Assembly: GCA_023146115.1 (NCBI GenBank)
Contig: JAGLCS010000128.1
Span: 1-39,211, forward strand
Direction: 5' to 3'
Origin: Abyssibacter sp.
GTDB lineage: Bacteria; Pseudomonadota; Gammaproteobacteria; Nevskiales; OUC007
Length of the DNA: 39,211 nucleotides
The position numbers were made by a program, and so were the translations under genes. The notes under the pieces were generated by a model, which was given only the letters and a program-made list of their open reading frames with translations, searched no databases and was not told where the DNA came from. Shown one piece after another: positions 9,783-20,001 of the stretch. Each line of letters starts with the position of its first letter. Position 1 is the stretch's first letter.

Positions 9783-10256
9783 TTAGTGCAGTGCTTCCGC
9801 GTAGTCCTGAAACACCAGGTCTTCCATCCGGGCGTAGGCCTCTTCGTGCTCGGGCTGGTTGAACAGCACCATCAGCACCACCCACTTGACGTGGTCTTCC
9901 TCGACGGCATCGTCGTCCAGGGCCATGAGGCGCTCGATGACCAGTTCGCGGCCGTCCGGGTGGAGGATGCCCAGATTCTCCAGGTGCATCAGCAGACCCC
10001 GGCAGCCGGTCGACAGCCGCGCCATCTCCTCTGCGGCATAGACCCGTGAGGCGGTACTGACAGTGACGGTTTCGATCGAGCGCTTGCGCGATTCCAGGCC
10101 TTCCAGCCAATCGAAGGCGTGGCTGATCGCTTCCATTGGGAAGCCAGCGGCTTCGAGTTCTTCGCGGAGAGGGCTGCCGTCGTAACGGGCCTCGATTTCT
10201 TCTTCCAGGTAGTTCTCAAACAGGTAAAGGAGGACGTCGAGCACGTTTTCCTTCAT
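9783..10256 (-). CDS. smg: Smg family protein (DUF494)
   Basis: MKENVLDVLLYLFENYLEEE start; lies between dprA and topA. Confidence 0.88.
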   Translation of the reverse strand: MKENVLDVLLYLFENYLEEEIEARYDGSPLREELEAAGFPMEAISHAFDWLEGLESRKRSIETVTVSTASRVYAAEEMARLSTGCRGLLMHLENLGILHPDGRELVIERLMALDDDAVEEDHVKWVVLMVLFNQPEHEEAYARMEDLVFQDYAEALH

Positions 10257-10370
10257 GTCGTTTGCCCTTGAGTTGGGCCTGTCTGCGCAGGCGTGGTACC
10301 GGTTTCGATTGACGTGAAACCAAGGCATCAGCCACCCATGCCGTGGTTCCACAGCGCGGTTATTCACGAT

Positions 10371-11492
10371 TCAGTGTGCAGATGACAATCGCATGAAAAG
10401 TCCGCTAGAGGCGGAGGCAACAACACCATCCAACTCTAGGACCAGCAGCATGGAAGAAACCGCCTCGACGGTCAATTCGGTCCGATCGACGAGCGTGTTG
10501 AGACTGACCGGCGCGTCGCCCATTGCCTTCAACAAGCGTTGGTAGTCCGCGTCATAGCGCGGTGTGGTCGCAGGGTCAGGGAATGCATCGGAGGCCTGGG
10601 CGCCGGCGCCGGGCGTCCAGTCGAGCCGGCCTGCCAAGGGTTCCAGTAAGTCTTCAGCCGTTTCCACCAGGGTGGCGCCATCGCGGATCAGCCGGTGGCA
10701 GCCACGCGCCAATACGTTGTGGATGGAGCCGGGAATCGCGAAGACTTCGCGGTTTTGCTCCATGGCATCGCGCGCGGTGATTAATGAGCCGGACTCGATG
10801 GCGGCTTCGACGACCAGCACGCCCAATGCCAGCCCGCTGATGATGCGATTGCGGCGCGGGAAATGCTCGGCCTTGGGAGGCGTGCCCGGTGGCCACTCCG
10901 ATACCAGCGCACCTTCCGCCGCGATCTGATGCGCCAGATCGCGATGGGTGGCCGGGTACACGCGGTCCAGCCCGGTACCGCAAACCGCCACCGTAAGCCC
11001 GCCCGCGGCGAGGGCGCCTCGATGCGCCTGTCCATCAACGCCGAGGGCCAGGCCGCTGGTGATGGTGAGTCCGCGTGCGGCAAGGGAATAGGCGAAGGCC
11101 TGTGCATTCTCCGCGCCCTGCGGGGTCGGGTTGCGACTGCCAACGATGGCGAGCTGCGGCAATCGCAGCACATCCGGGTCGCCCAGAACGAATAGTGCCG
11201 CTGGCGGCGCGGCGATTTGCCGGAGTGCATCAGGAAACACCGCATCGTCTCGTGTGATCAGCGCTCGGTTCGGCTCGGCGTCCAGCCAGCGCAGATCGTC
11301 GTCGATGCCCACCGGTTCGATGTCCAGTGCGGCCGCCACCGCGGCAGGCAGGCCCGCTCGCTCACGCTCGGTTCTCGGCGCCGCCAGGGCCTGATCGGGA
11401 TGGCCGAACGCATCGAGCAGACGCTGCGTGCGAACCGGACCCAGGCCGGGGGTGCGCAGCAGGCGCAGCCAGACCCGGCGCGGGTCAGTCAA
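10371..11492 (-). CDS. dprA: DNA-processing protein DprA/Smf
   Basis: LAIVGSRNPTPQGAENAQAFAYSLAARGLTITSGLALGVDGQAHRGAL; FPRRNRIISGL. Start codon appears to be TTG. Confidence 0.93.
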   Translation of the reverse strand: MTDPRRVWLRLLRTPGLGPVRTQRLLDAFGHPDQALAAPRTERERAGLPAAVAAALDIEPVGIDDDLRWLDAEPNRALITRDDAVFPDALRQIAAPPAALFVLGDPDVLRLPQLAIVGSRNPTPQGAENAQAFAYSLAARGLTITSGLALGVDGQAHRGALAAGGLTVAVCGTGLDRVYPATHRDLAHQIAAEGALVSEWPPGTPPKAEHFPRRNRIISGLALGVLVVEAAIESGSLITARDAMEQNREVFAIPGSIHNVLARGCHRLIRDGATLVETAEDLLEPLAGRLDWTPGAGAQASDAFPDPATTPRYDADYQRLLKAMGDAPVSLNTLVDRTELTVEAVSSMLLVLELDGVVASASSGLFMRLSSAH

Positions 11493-11501
11493 TCCGCGAC
11501 C

Positions 11502-12611
11502 TCAGCGTCCGGGTTGAGGGTTCTTGACCTTGTCCAGCACATGCACCGGCCGGAAAGCCTCCATGACCAGGCCATAGGAGAACCGCTCGTACGTCTTGAA
11601 GACCAGTAGCGTACCGGCGAGCTGGTCCGGTAGCTGGACCTTGCCGTAGCCGCTCTTGTACGGATCGGAGACCTTGCGGCCGGCCTGATAAACGCTCAGC
11701 ACATGGCCGGGCGCAAGACCGTGGGTCTGGCCGCGGTTCAGCGCCACGATGGCGTACTGACCAATCTGCGAAACGCCTTCGTAGACGCTGACGATGCGGC
11801 CTTCGACGTCGTTGGCGGGCGAATGCGGGAAAAAGTTCGCGCTGAAGATTTCCTCTTCCGACGGCAGCATGTGATCGCCGATCAGAATCTCGCGCTGTGA
11901 ATCGAGTACCCGGGCCACGGCGGGTGAGCCGTAGTCCAGCACCTCGATCTCGCCAATCGGAATGGCCTCGACACCGAGTATCTTGTTGTTGTCCGGATCG
12001 CGGTAGGTCTCGCCGCGGCGCACGATCTGATAGGCCGTGACATCGTTTTCCGGCAGGCGCATGACATAAACCGACATGCCCTCGGCGCCGATCAGATGCT
12101 CGCCGACGAATTCAAGCACATAGGGCGCGTCGTCCAGCGTGTCGGTTTCGATCAGACGCGGTCCGCGCAGGAAATTGCGGATGGCGTCGATCGGAATCGT
12201 CGGAATGGCGGCGTCCAGCGGCAGATTGCGCACGCGCGGCGACAGGCGCTCGACGCCCAGGCCGGAACGGCGAATCTGAGGGCGCCCGTCGACCCAGACC
12301 AGCAGCAACTCGTCGCCGGGGAAGATCAGATGCGGGTTGTTGACCTGCGGATTGACGTACCAGACCTCGGGCCAAAGCCATGGATCGCGCAGAAAGTAGC
12401 TGGCGATGTCCCACAGCGTGTCGCCTTTCTTCACCACGTATTTCAGGGGCGCGTTGTCGGCAACCTCGACCACCGGTGGCGGTAAGCCCGGTTCGGCCCT
12501 GGGTGGCGGCGGCTCGAACGAGGGTGAGGGCGCAGGCGCCGGATCGCTGGCACAGGCCATCAGCAGGCAGGCGCCGGCAATCGAAGACAGCAAAGGTTTA
12601 TACTTCGTCAT
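11502..12611 (-). CDS. LysM peptidoglycan-binding domain lipoprotein
   Basis: Lipobox LLMAC; LysM KYVVKKGDTLWDIASYFLRDPWLWPEVWYVNPQVNNPHLIFPGDELLL; located upstream of dprA. Confidence 0.85.
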   Translation of the reverse strand: MTKYKPLLSSIAGACLLMACASDPAPAPSPSFEPPPPRAEPGLPPPVVEVADNAPLKYVVKKGDTLWDIASYFLRDPWLWPEVWYVNPQVNNPHLIFPGDELLLVWVDGRPQIRRSGLGVERLSPRVRNLPLDAAIPTIPIDAIRNFLRGPRLIETDTLDDAPYVLEFVGEHLIGAEGMSVYVMRLPENDVTAYQIVRRGETYRDPDNNKILGVEAIPIGEIEVLDYGSPAVARVLDSQREILIGDHMLPSEEEIFSANFFPHSPANDVEGRIVSVYEGVSQIGQYAIVALNRGQTHGLAPGHVLSVYQAGRKVSDPYKSGYGKVQLPDQLAGTLLVFKTYERFSYGLVMEAFRPVHVLDKVKNPQPGR

Positions 12612-12722
12612 TCGCGTCCCCACTCCCAACATCGCGGCTGACAGGACCAGCGACATCGAGGAACGGTGACTGTTGCACAGTGAATTCCTTGAGCCGCATC
12701 AAGTTGTTGCGAGCAATTTAGC

Positions 12723-13229
12723 ATGGCAATCCTGAAAATTCTTCACCATCCTGATCCTCGTCTACGCAATGCCGGCAAACCGGTGAAGCAGTTCGATGAT
12801 GAACTGCAAGCGCTGATCGACGACATGTTCGAAACGATGTACGACGCCCCCGGCGTCGGACTGGCGGCCACCCAGGTCGGTATCGCCTTGCGGTTGGCGG
12901 TCATGGACTGCTCGGAGAAGAAAGATTCTCCGATCGTGATGATCAATCCCGAGATCATCGGGGCCGAGGAGCCGGAGCTTGTCGAAGAGGGCTGTCTGTC
13001 GGTGCCGGGGCACTACGACCGCATCGAACGTCATGGACGGACGACCGTGCGTGCGCTGGATCGCCATGGCGAGTCCTTCGAGCTGACCGGCGAAGGCCTG
13101 CTCGCCCAGTGCATCCAGCATGAGATCGACCATCTCGACGGCAAGCTCTATATCGACTACCTGTCGCAGCTGAAGCGAAACCGTATCCGCCGCAAGCTGG
13201 AGAAGCAGCAGCGGCAGGAATCGGATTGA
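12723..13229 (+). CDS. def: Peptide deformylase
   Basis: [28 protein letters not shown]. Confidence 0.97.
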   Translation: MAILKILHHPDPRLRNAGKPVKQFDDELQALIDDMFETMYDAPGVGLAATQVGIALRLAVMDCSEKKDSPIVMINPEIIGAEEPELVEEGCLSVPGHYDRIERHGRTTVRALDRHGESFELTGEGLLAQCIQHEIDHLDGKLYIDYLSQLKRNRIRRKLEKQQRQESD

Positions 13230-13248
13230 GCCCCGTCCGGATCGCGCC

Positions 13249-14181
13249 ATGAGGGTTGCCTTCGCCGGCACGCCGGAATTCGCGGTGCCGCCGTTGCAGG
13301 CGCTGGTGAACGCCGGGTTTGACGTCTGCGGCGTCTACACCCAGCCAGATCGTCCCGCCGGACGTGGCCGCAAGCCCCGGCCGAGTCCGGTCAAGGCATT
13401 GGCAGAGTCGCTGGACCTGCCAATCTTTCAGCCGGCATCGCTACGTGATCCTGCGGCCCAGAACGAGCTGTCGGCGCTGAGGCCTGACGTCATGGTGGTT
13501 GTGGCCTATGGGCTGATTCTACCGGCCACCGTGCTGGCGATACCGCGTATGGGCTGTGTCAACATTCACGCCTCGCTGCTGCCGCGCTGGCGGGGTGCCG
13601 CGCCCATCCAGCGCGCCTTGCTGGCGGGCGATACCGCCACCGGCGTCAGCCTCATGCAGATGGATGCAGGGCTGGACACCGGGCCGGTGCTGGAAACGGT
13701 GACGCTCCCGTTGCAGGGACGTGAGACCTCCCAGGCCGTTCACGACGCGCTTGCTGATCTTGGGGCGCAGCATCTTCCGGCCTGTCTGCAGGGTTTGGAG
13801 CAGGGTGCGCTCACCGCGGCGCCACAGCCGGAGGCTGGCGTGACCTATGCACATAAGCTGGACAAGGCAGAAGCCCGTGTCGACTGGGCGCTCGACGCAG
13901 CATCGATCGATCGCGCTGTTCGCGCCTTCAACCCGTGGCCGGTGGCGTTTTCGCCGCTGGACGATGCGCCGGTGCGCATCTGGTCGGCGCAGCCGCTATC
14001 GGGCATGAGATCCCATGCTGCACCCGGTGCCATTGTTGCGGCGAACGAGGCGGGCATCGACGTCGCCTGCGCAGACGGCGTGCTGCGCATTCTGGAATTG
14101 CAATTCCCCGGCAAGCGGCGGTTGAACGCCGCCGAGGTGGTGCGGGGGCGGCCCTTGCGCGGCCAGCAGTTCGGCTCTTGA
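13249..14181 (+). CDS. fmt: Methionyl-tRNA formyltransferase
   Basis: MRVAFAGTPEFAVPPLQAL, NIHASLLPRWRGAAPIQRA. Confidence 0.97.
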   Translation: MRVAFAGTPEFAVPPLQALVNAGFDVCGVYTQPDRPAGRGRKPRPSPVKALAESLDLPIFQPASLRDPAAQNELSALRPDVMVVVAYGLILPATVLAIPRMGCVNIHASLLPRWRGAAPIQRALLAGDTATGVSLMQMDAGLDTGPVLETVTLPLQGRETSQAVHDALADLGAQHLPACLQGLEQGALTAAPQPEAGVTYAHKLDKAEARVDWALDAASIDRAVRAFNPWPVAFSPLDDAPVRIWSAQPLSGMRSHAAPGAIVAANEAGIDVACADGVLRILELQFPGKRRLNAAEVVRGRPLRGQQFGS

Positions 14182-15440
14182 AGGTCGACGCGCGAGCGGA
14201 GGCGGCCCGCATCGTGGCCGAGGTGCTCACCGGCCGGTCGCTGGATGACGCGCTGGCGGCCTGTCCGCCGTTTCCCGACGCGCGGGACAAAGGCTTTGTT
14301 CGCGTGCTCGCCAGCGCGGTGTTGCGAGACTGGCGTGCGCTGGATGCTCTGATTCGACGCATGGTGCAGCGCCCGCCTCAACCACGGGTGCGCGCGTTGC
14401 TCGCCGTCGGCCTCACCCAGCTGCGCAGCCTGGATACTGCCCCGCATGCTGCGGTATCGGCCACGGTGGACGCGACGCGGGCGCTGGGCGAACCCAAGGC
14501 CCGAGGGCTCGTCAACGCCATCTTGCGTCGCTATCTGCGGGAGCGCGCGGCATTGGACGATGGCCTGCCGCGGGTTTGGCTGCCGCCTTGGTTGGCTGAT
14601 GCCGTGGCGGCGGACTGGGGAGAGCAGGCCGCCGAGATCGTGTTGCAGTCTCGCGTGCCGGGGCCGATGACCCTGCGTATCAATCGGCGTCGCCTGACTC
14701 GTGACGAGGCGGCGGAACGGCTGACAGCGGACGGGCACGCCGTGCGAATCCTGGAGGGTTTGCCGGACGCGCTGGTCTTGGAGCAGCCGGTGGACCTGGC
14801 GAGTCTGCCGGGGTTCGCTGACGGCTGGTTGTCCGTCCAGGACGCCTCGGCCCAGCGAGCGGTGGACCTGGTAGCACCCAAGGATGGCGAACGCATTCTC
14901 GATGCCTGCGCCGCGCCGGGCGGCAAAACGGCGCATCTGCTGGAGCGTGCCGATGCGGCCGTCACCGCCCTGGATTCGGAGGCCGAGCGACTTTGCCGGG
15001 TGGACGAAACCTTGACGCGCCTTGGATTGCAGGCGCGCACACAGGTAGCCGATGCCGCCAAACCGGATGTCTGGTGGGACGGCACGCCCTTCGATGCCGT
15101 GCTGCTCGACGCGCCCTGTTCCGGCACCGGGGTGATCCGGCGCCACCCGGACATCCCCTGGCTGCGTCGCCCTGGAGATTTAGCGCGCCTGGCCGACACC
15201 CAGAAGCGGTTGCTGGATGCGTTATGGCCACTGGTCCGGCCCGGCGGTCGCCTGATCTACGCCACCTGCTCCATTCTGTCGGCGGAGAACGCCCAGTTGG
15301 TGGTTGATTGGTTGGCACGGACGCCCGACGCCCAGCCGCGACCGCTGAGCGGCTGGGGACTACCGGCCGGTGCCGGGCGTCGCATCCAACCGGGTGGTGA
15401 TTTCGATGGGTTCTTTTATGGCGTGTTCGAAAAGCTCTAG
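14178..15440 (+). CDS. rsmB: 16S rRNA (cytosine-967-C5)-methyltransferase
   Basis: NusB-like N-terminus, LDACAAPGGKTAHLLE, LLDAPCSGTGVIRRHPDIPW; likely TTG start overlapping fmt stop (cTTGA). Confidence 0.93.
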   Translation: MKVDARAEAARIVAEVLTGRSLDDALAACPPFPDARDKGFVRVLASAVLRDWRALDALIRRMVQRPPQPRVRALLAVGLTQLRSLDTAPHAAVSATVDATRALGEPKARGLVNAILRRYLRERAALDDGLPRVWLPPWLADAVAADWGEQAAEIVLQSRVPGPMTLRINRRRLTRDEAAERLTADGHAVRILEGLPDALVLEQPVDLASLPGFADGWLSVQDASAQRAVDLVAPKDGERILDACAAPGGKTAHLLERADAAVTALDSEAERLCRVDETLTRLGLQARTQVADAAKPDVWWDGTPFDAVLLDAPCSGTGVIRRHPDIPWLRRPGDLARLADTQKRLLDALWPLVRPGGRLIYATCSILSAENAQLVVDWLARTPDAQPRPLSGWGLPAGAGRRIQPGGDFDGFFYGVFEKL

Positions 15441-15619
15441 ACCCACCTCCGTGGCGCTCCCCATCCGCGTCATGGAGCGGATTTGACTTGTCAGTCAGAC
15501 GACCCGGCCGTAAGGTGCGCAGCCAATGGGATGCAGGGGTTGTTGATGACGCGTTTTGCGGCGGCGGGTTGTGCCACGTCACGGCCTTCGTGCGTCCAGT
15601 TTTCGGCTGACGCCGCCTC

Positions 15620-16993
15620 GTGAAAATCATCATTCTCGGTGCCGGACAGGTGGGCTCCACGCTCGCGGAAAATCTTGCGGACGAGAACAACGACGTCACC
15701 GTGATCGACACCGACGCCGGCCTGTTGCAGGACCTGGCGGATCGCCTCGACATTCGCACCGTCCATGGGTCGGCGTCCTACCCCAACATCTTGCGCCAGG
15801 CCGGCGCTGATGACGCCGACATGATCATCGCCGTCACCGATTCTGACGAGATCAACATGATCGCCTGTCAGATCGCCTACACGCTGTTTCACACCCCGAC
15901 CAAGATCGCTCGTGTGCGCGCCGCCGAGTACCTGAACGAAAAGAATCTGTTCAGTCAGGAAGCGCTGCCGGTGGACATGCATATCAGTCCGGAGCAGCTG
16001 GTCACCGACTACATCCGGCGTCTGATCAAGTATCCGGGGGCATTGCAGGTGGTGGACTTCGCCGAAGGCCGGGTGAGGCTGGTTGGCGTGCGCGCTTACT
16101 ACGGCGGCCCGCTCGTGGGTCAGGAGTTGCGTGAGCTGGCGCATCACATTCCTGGTGTGGAGACGCGCGTCGCGGCCATATACCGTCGCGGCAAGCCGAT
16201 CATTCCCGAGGGCGACACCATCATCGAGGCGGAGGACGAGGTGTTCTTCGTCGCCGATCAGCGGGACATCTCCAAGGTTATCTCCGAGCTGCGCAAGACC
16301 GACAAGGAGGTCAAGCGCGTGATTCTGGCCGGGGGCGGCAACATCGGCCTGCGGCTGGCCCGTGCGCTGGAAGGGCATTGCCAGGTCAAGCTCATCGAGC
16401 GCTCGCGTGAGCGGGCGCGGCATCTGGCCGAACAGCTCAACCACACGGTGGTGCTGGTGGGCGATGCCGCCAGCGAGAATTTGCTGCTGGAAGAACACAT
16501 CGAGTCGGCGGACGTGTTCTGCGCCGTGACCAACGATGACGAGGCAAACATTCTTTCGGCCATGCTGGCCAAGCAGCTGGGTGCCCGCAAGGCGATGGCG
16601 CTGATCAACCGCCTGGCATACGTGGATCTGGTCGAGGGCGGCGCGGTGGACATCGCCATCTCGCCGCAGCAGTCCACGGTGTCGGCGCTGCTGGCGCATG
16701 TCCGGCGAGGTGACGTCGTGCGGGTCCACAACCTGCGTCGCGGCGCGGCCGAGGCCATCGAGGCCGTGGCCCATGGCGATCCCAAGTCATCCAAGGTTGT
16801 GGGGCGTCGCGTCGATCAGATCAATTTGCCCAAGGGCGCGACGATTGGCGCCATCGTGCGTGGTGAGCAGGTGCTAATGGCGCATCATGACACCGTGATC
16901 GAACCCGAGGACCACGTCATCCTGTTCATCGTCGACAAGACGCTCACCCCCAAGGTGGAGCGCCTGTTCCAGGTGGGCGTCACGTTCATCTGA
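15620..16993 (+). CDS. trkA: Trk system potassium transporter NAD-binding protein TrkA
   Basis: [32 protein letters not shown]; duplicated RCK/Rossmann halves. Confidence 0.96.
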   Translation: MKIIILGAGQVGSTLAENLADENNDVTVIDTDAGLLQDLADRLDIRTVHGSASYPNILRQAGADDADMIIAVTDSDEINMIACQIAYTLFHTPTKIARVRAAEYLNEKNLFSQEALPVDMHISPEQLVTDYIRRLIKYPGALQVVDFAEGRVRLVGVRAYYGGPLVGQELRELAHHIPGVETRVAAIYRRGKPIIPEGDTIIEAEDEVFFVADQRDISKVISELRKTDKEVKRVILAGGGNIGLRLARALEGHCQVKLIERSRERARHLAEQLNHTVVLVGDAASENLLLEEHIESADVFCAVTNDDEANILSAMLAKQLGARKAMALINRLAYVDLVEGGAVDIAISPQQSTVSALLAHVRRGDVVRVHNLRRGAAEAIEAVAHGDPKSSKVVGRRVDQINLPKGATIGAIVRGEQVLMAHHDTVIEPEDHVILFIVDKTLTPKVERLFQVGVTFI

Positions 16994-17013
16994 ACGACGC
17001 CGTGCAGCCCGAG

Positions 17014-17276
17014 GGAAACACTGATCTATTCACACCACCAAGACGGAGTCGGTTTTCCCGCAAGCCCAGGCGGAGCGAGCGCGGTTTGGTCATTCCAAAT
17101 GAGCGACGACCACGCAGGCTTGCGGGAAAACCGGCCCGTTCCATCCGGATTGCGCCTGAAAACGGGCCACGCGGCGTTGCTCGTCGCTTGTTTGGCATGA
17201 CCAAACTTCACTTCTCGCGCCTTGCCTGGCCTGTTTTCAGGCGGCAACTTGGCGGCGTGGATAGATCAGTGTTTCC
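17014..17276 (+). mobile_element. MITE-like element, copy B (full-length, about 263 bp)
   Basis: Terminal GGGAAACACTGATCTAT (17013-17029) / ATAGATCAGTGTTTCCC (17261-17277) perfect 17 bp, extending to 27/30 bp; right flank CTAG, left flank CGAG; three further internal inverted repeats. Confidence 0.85.
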
Positions 17277-17280
17277 CTAG

Positions 17281-18735
17281 ATGGACGACTTCTCCCCAGT
17301 CCAGCGCATCGTCGGCCAACTGCTGATGTTGTTCTCGATCAGCATGCTGCCGCCGGCGGTGGTCGGCCTCTATTTTCAGGATGGCGGCGTGGCGGCCTTC
17401 GTGACCGCGTTCTTCATCACGTTGATCGCCGGTTCTGTGGTCTGGTATCCGGCCCGCCATCAGCATCGGGAACTGAAGATCCGCGATGGCATGCTCGTCG
17501 TCGTGTTGTTCTGGGTGGTGCTGAGTCTGTTCGGCGCGATTCCGCTCTACCTGTTCGAACGGCCGTTCCTGTCGATCACCGACGCGGCCTTCGAAGCGGT
17601 TTCCGGGCTGACCACGACCGGGGCCACGATTCTGGTCGGAATCGATTCCCTGCCGCATTCGGTGCTCTGGTACCGCCAGCAACTCCACTTCTTGGGTGGC
17701 ATGGGCATCATCGTGCTGGCCGTGGCGATTCTGCCGTTGCTGGGTGTGGGGGGCATGCAGCTTTACCGGGCGGAAACGCCGGGGCCGATGAAGGATGCCA
17801 AGCTCACGCCCCGCATTACGGAGACGGCCAAGACGCTCTGGCTGATCTACATCGGCCTCAACGCGGTCTGCGCCGTGGCCTTCTGGCTGGGCGGCATGAC
17901 CTGGTTCGACGCGATCTGCCACGCGGTCTCGACCGTTGCAACCGGTGGGTTCTCGACCCACGACCAGAGCATGGGCTACTACAACAGCGCGGTGCTGGAA
18001 GGCATTGCCGTGGTGTTCATGATTCTCGGCTCGTTGAATTTCGGCCTGCACTATCTGGCCTGGCGGTCAGCCTCCGTCAACGCTTATTTGAAGGACCCCG
18101 AAACGCGCGTGTTCTTTATGGCGGTGGGCATTGTCACCGTCATTGGCACCGGGTATCTGTATCTCGAAGGTACCTATGCGCGGCTGCCGGAGTCATTCAT
18201 GGCGGCGATCTTCCAGGTCGTGTCCATCGGCACAACGACCGGATTCACCACGGCCGAGTACACGCTGTGGCCGAGCTTTCTGCCGATGCTGTTGCTGCTG
18301 GGTTCCTTCGTCGGCGGTTGCGCGGGTGGAACCACCGGCGGCATGAAGGTGATCCGGTTTTCGCTGATCGTGCGGCAGGGGCGGCGAGAGGTGATGCAAC
18401 TGCTGCATCCGAGCGCGGAACTGCCGATCAAGGTGGGTTCCAAGCGGGTGCCGGACCGGGTGATCCAGGCGGTCTGGGGTTTTTTCGCCGCCTACGTGCT
18501 GATATTCGTGACCATGATGCTGGCGCTGATGGGGCTGGGACTGGACGAGGTCACGGCCTGGTCGGCTGTCGCGGCCTGCTTGAACAACCTGGGTCCGGGG
18601 CTGGGCGATGTGGCGACCAACATGGCGTCGGTGGGTGATCCGGAAAAATGGATTCTGATCCTGGCGATGTTCTTCGGGCGGCTGGAGATCTTCACATTGC
18701 TGGCCATCCTCACCCCGGCCTTCTGGCGCCGGTGA
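17281..18735 (+). CDS. trkH: Trk potassium transporter membrane subunit TrkH
   Basis: TTTGATIL, TVATGGFSTHDQSMGYY, GTTTGFTTAEY, CAGGTTGGMKVIR selectivity-filter loops. Confidence 0.96.
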   Translation: MDDFSPVQRIVGQLLMLFSISMLPPAVVGLYFQDGGVAAFVTAFFITLIAGSVVWYPARHQHRELKIRDGMLVVVLFWVVLSLFGAIPLYLFERPFLSITDAAFEAVSGLTTTGATILVGIDSLPHSVLWYRQQLHFLGGMGIIVLAVAILPLLGVGGMQLYRAETPGPMKDAKLTPRITETAKTLWLIYIGLNAVCAVAFWLGGMTWFDAICHAVSTVATGGFSTHDQSMGYYNSAVLEGIAVVFMILGSLNFGLHYLAWRSASVNAYLKDPETRVFFMAVGIVTVIGTGYLYLEGTYARLPESFMAAIFQVVSIGTTTGFTTAEYTLWPSFLPMLLLLGSFVGGCAGGTTGGMKVIRFSLIVRQGRREVMQLLHPSAELPIKVGSKRVPDRVIQAVWGFFAAYVLIFVTMMLALMGLGLDEVTAWSAVAACLNNLGPGLGDVATNMASVGDPEKWILILAMFFGRLEIFTLLAILTPAFWRR

Positions 18736-19043
18736 GCTTGCGCGAGCGGCTGGAAGCGGCGCTGGCGGCCGGTCAGGACACCGCCTTGCTGCGCTTTTCG
18801 CTGGGCGACCTGCTCGCAAAATCGGGTGATCTTGATACCGCCTGCGAGCACCTGCGGCGAGCGGTCGAGCTGGACCCCCAGTATTCCGCTGCCTGGAAGT
18901 TGCTCGGGCGTACCCAGCTTCGTGTCGGGTACGCATCCGATGCGCGCGTGACGCTCAGGCAGGGCATTGCAGTGGCTCGGGCGCAGGGCGACAAGCAGGC
19001 CGAGCGCGAGATGGACGTGTTTCTCAAACGGTTGGATCGCTGA
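18732..19043 (+). CDS. Small TPR-repeat protein
   Basis: GTG start overlapping the trkH stop (GTGA); GDLDTACEHLRRAVELDPQYSAAWKLLGRTQLRVG is TPR-like; stop overlaps thrB ATG (TGATG). Confidence 0.75.
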   Translation: MSLRERLEAALAAGQDTALLRFSLGDLLAKSGDLDTACEHLRRAVELDPQYSAAWKLLGRTQLRVGYASDARVTLRQGIAVARAQGDKQAEREMDVFLKRLDR

Positions 19044-19987
19044 TGTCGGTTTTCACTCCGGTTACCCGCCGAGCCCTGGAGCCATTTCTCACGCATTTCG
19101 ATGTCGGCGAACTGGTGAATTTTCACGGCATCTCCGAAGGCGTGGAAAACACCAACTACTTCGTCGACACCACGGCCGGGCAGTACGTGCTGACGCTGTT
19201 CGAACGCCTGGACTATGACCAGCTGCCGTACTTTCTAGGTTTGATGGCGCACCTCAATGCTGCGGGCGTGCCGACGCCCGCGCCGATGCCGACGCTGCGG
19301 GCCGGCGAGTTGAGCCAACCGCTGCTGAACAAGCCGGCCGCGCTGGTTCAACGCATTGAGGGGATCGGTGTTGCGGATCCATCCGCGAAGCAATGCGCTG
19401 CGGTCGGCCGTGCACTGGCACAGCTTCACACGGTGGGGCAGGGCTTCGGCAAAACGCGCCCGCCGGACAGGAGCGTGGCCTGGTGGCATCGCACGGCCGA
19501 CGCGCTGCGTGATCATCTCGGCGCCGAGGAACGATCGCTGCTGGACGATGAACTCGCTTTCCAGGGTCGCGTCCCGCGCGATGGACTGCCGGGCGGGGTC
19601 ATCCATGCGGACCTGTTTCGCGACAATGCATTGTTCGCCGGCGAGCGGCTGTCCGGGCTGATTGATTGGTACTACGCCTGCAACGATCGCTTCATCTATG
19701 ACCTTGCCGTGTCGGTGAACGACTGGTGTGTCGATGAGCTGCGGCAGCCGCGCGAGTCGCACTGGCATGCCTTGCTGGAGGCCTACGCCGCGCTGAGACC
19801 GTTCAGCGCTCAGGAGCGCGAGGTCTGGACCGCCGAGCTACGGGCCAGCGCGCTGCGGTTCTGGTTGTCGCGGCTTTACGACCGGGTGTTCCCGCGCGGC
19901 GGCGACCTGACCGTGATCAAGGACCCCACGCCGCAGCGCCGTCGCCTCGAACACTGGCGCGACGGCCAGGCATTGCCCCTACCCTGA
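19043..19987 (+). CDS. thrB: Homoserine kinase, aminoglycoside-phosphotransferase-fold type
   Basis: MSVFTPVTRRALEPFLTHFDVGELVNFHGISEGVENTNYFV, GGVIHADLFRDNALF. Confidence 0.92.
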   Translation: MSVFTPVTRRALEPFLTHFDVGELVNFHGISEGVENTNYFVDTTAGQYVLTLFERLDYDQLPYFLGLMAHLNAAGVPTPAPMPTLRAGELSQPLLNKPAALVQRIEGIGVADPSAKQCAAVGRALAQLHTVGQGFGKTRPPDRSVAWWHRTADALRDHLGAEERSLLDDELAFQGRVPRDGLPGGVIHADLFRDNALFAGERLSGLIDWYYACNDRFIYDLAVSVNDWCVDELRQPRESHWHALLEAYAALRPFSAQEREVWTAELRASALRFWLSRLYDRVFPRGGDLTVIKDPTPQRRRLEHWRDGQALPLP

Positions 19988-20001
19988 TCGGAGACGCTCG
20001 C

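Noticed and set aside
13845-15146. 433-aa minus-strand ORF overlapping fmt/rsmB
   Set aside because: Shadow ORF of GC-rich coding DNA; the plus-strand proteins are clear Fmt and RsmB.
15441-15619. Short inverted repeat ATCCGC...GCGGAT after rsmB as a terminator
   Set aside because: 6-bp stem, no U-tract, not convincing.
15491-16774. 427-aa minus-strand ORF opposite trkA
   Set aside because: Antisense shadow; TrkA is unambiguous.
17002-17280. Small ORFs (72-92 aa) inside the trkA-trkH element on both strands
   Set aside because: They merely read through the repeat element and its inverted repeats; no protein-like features.
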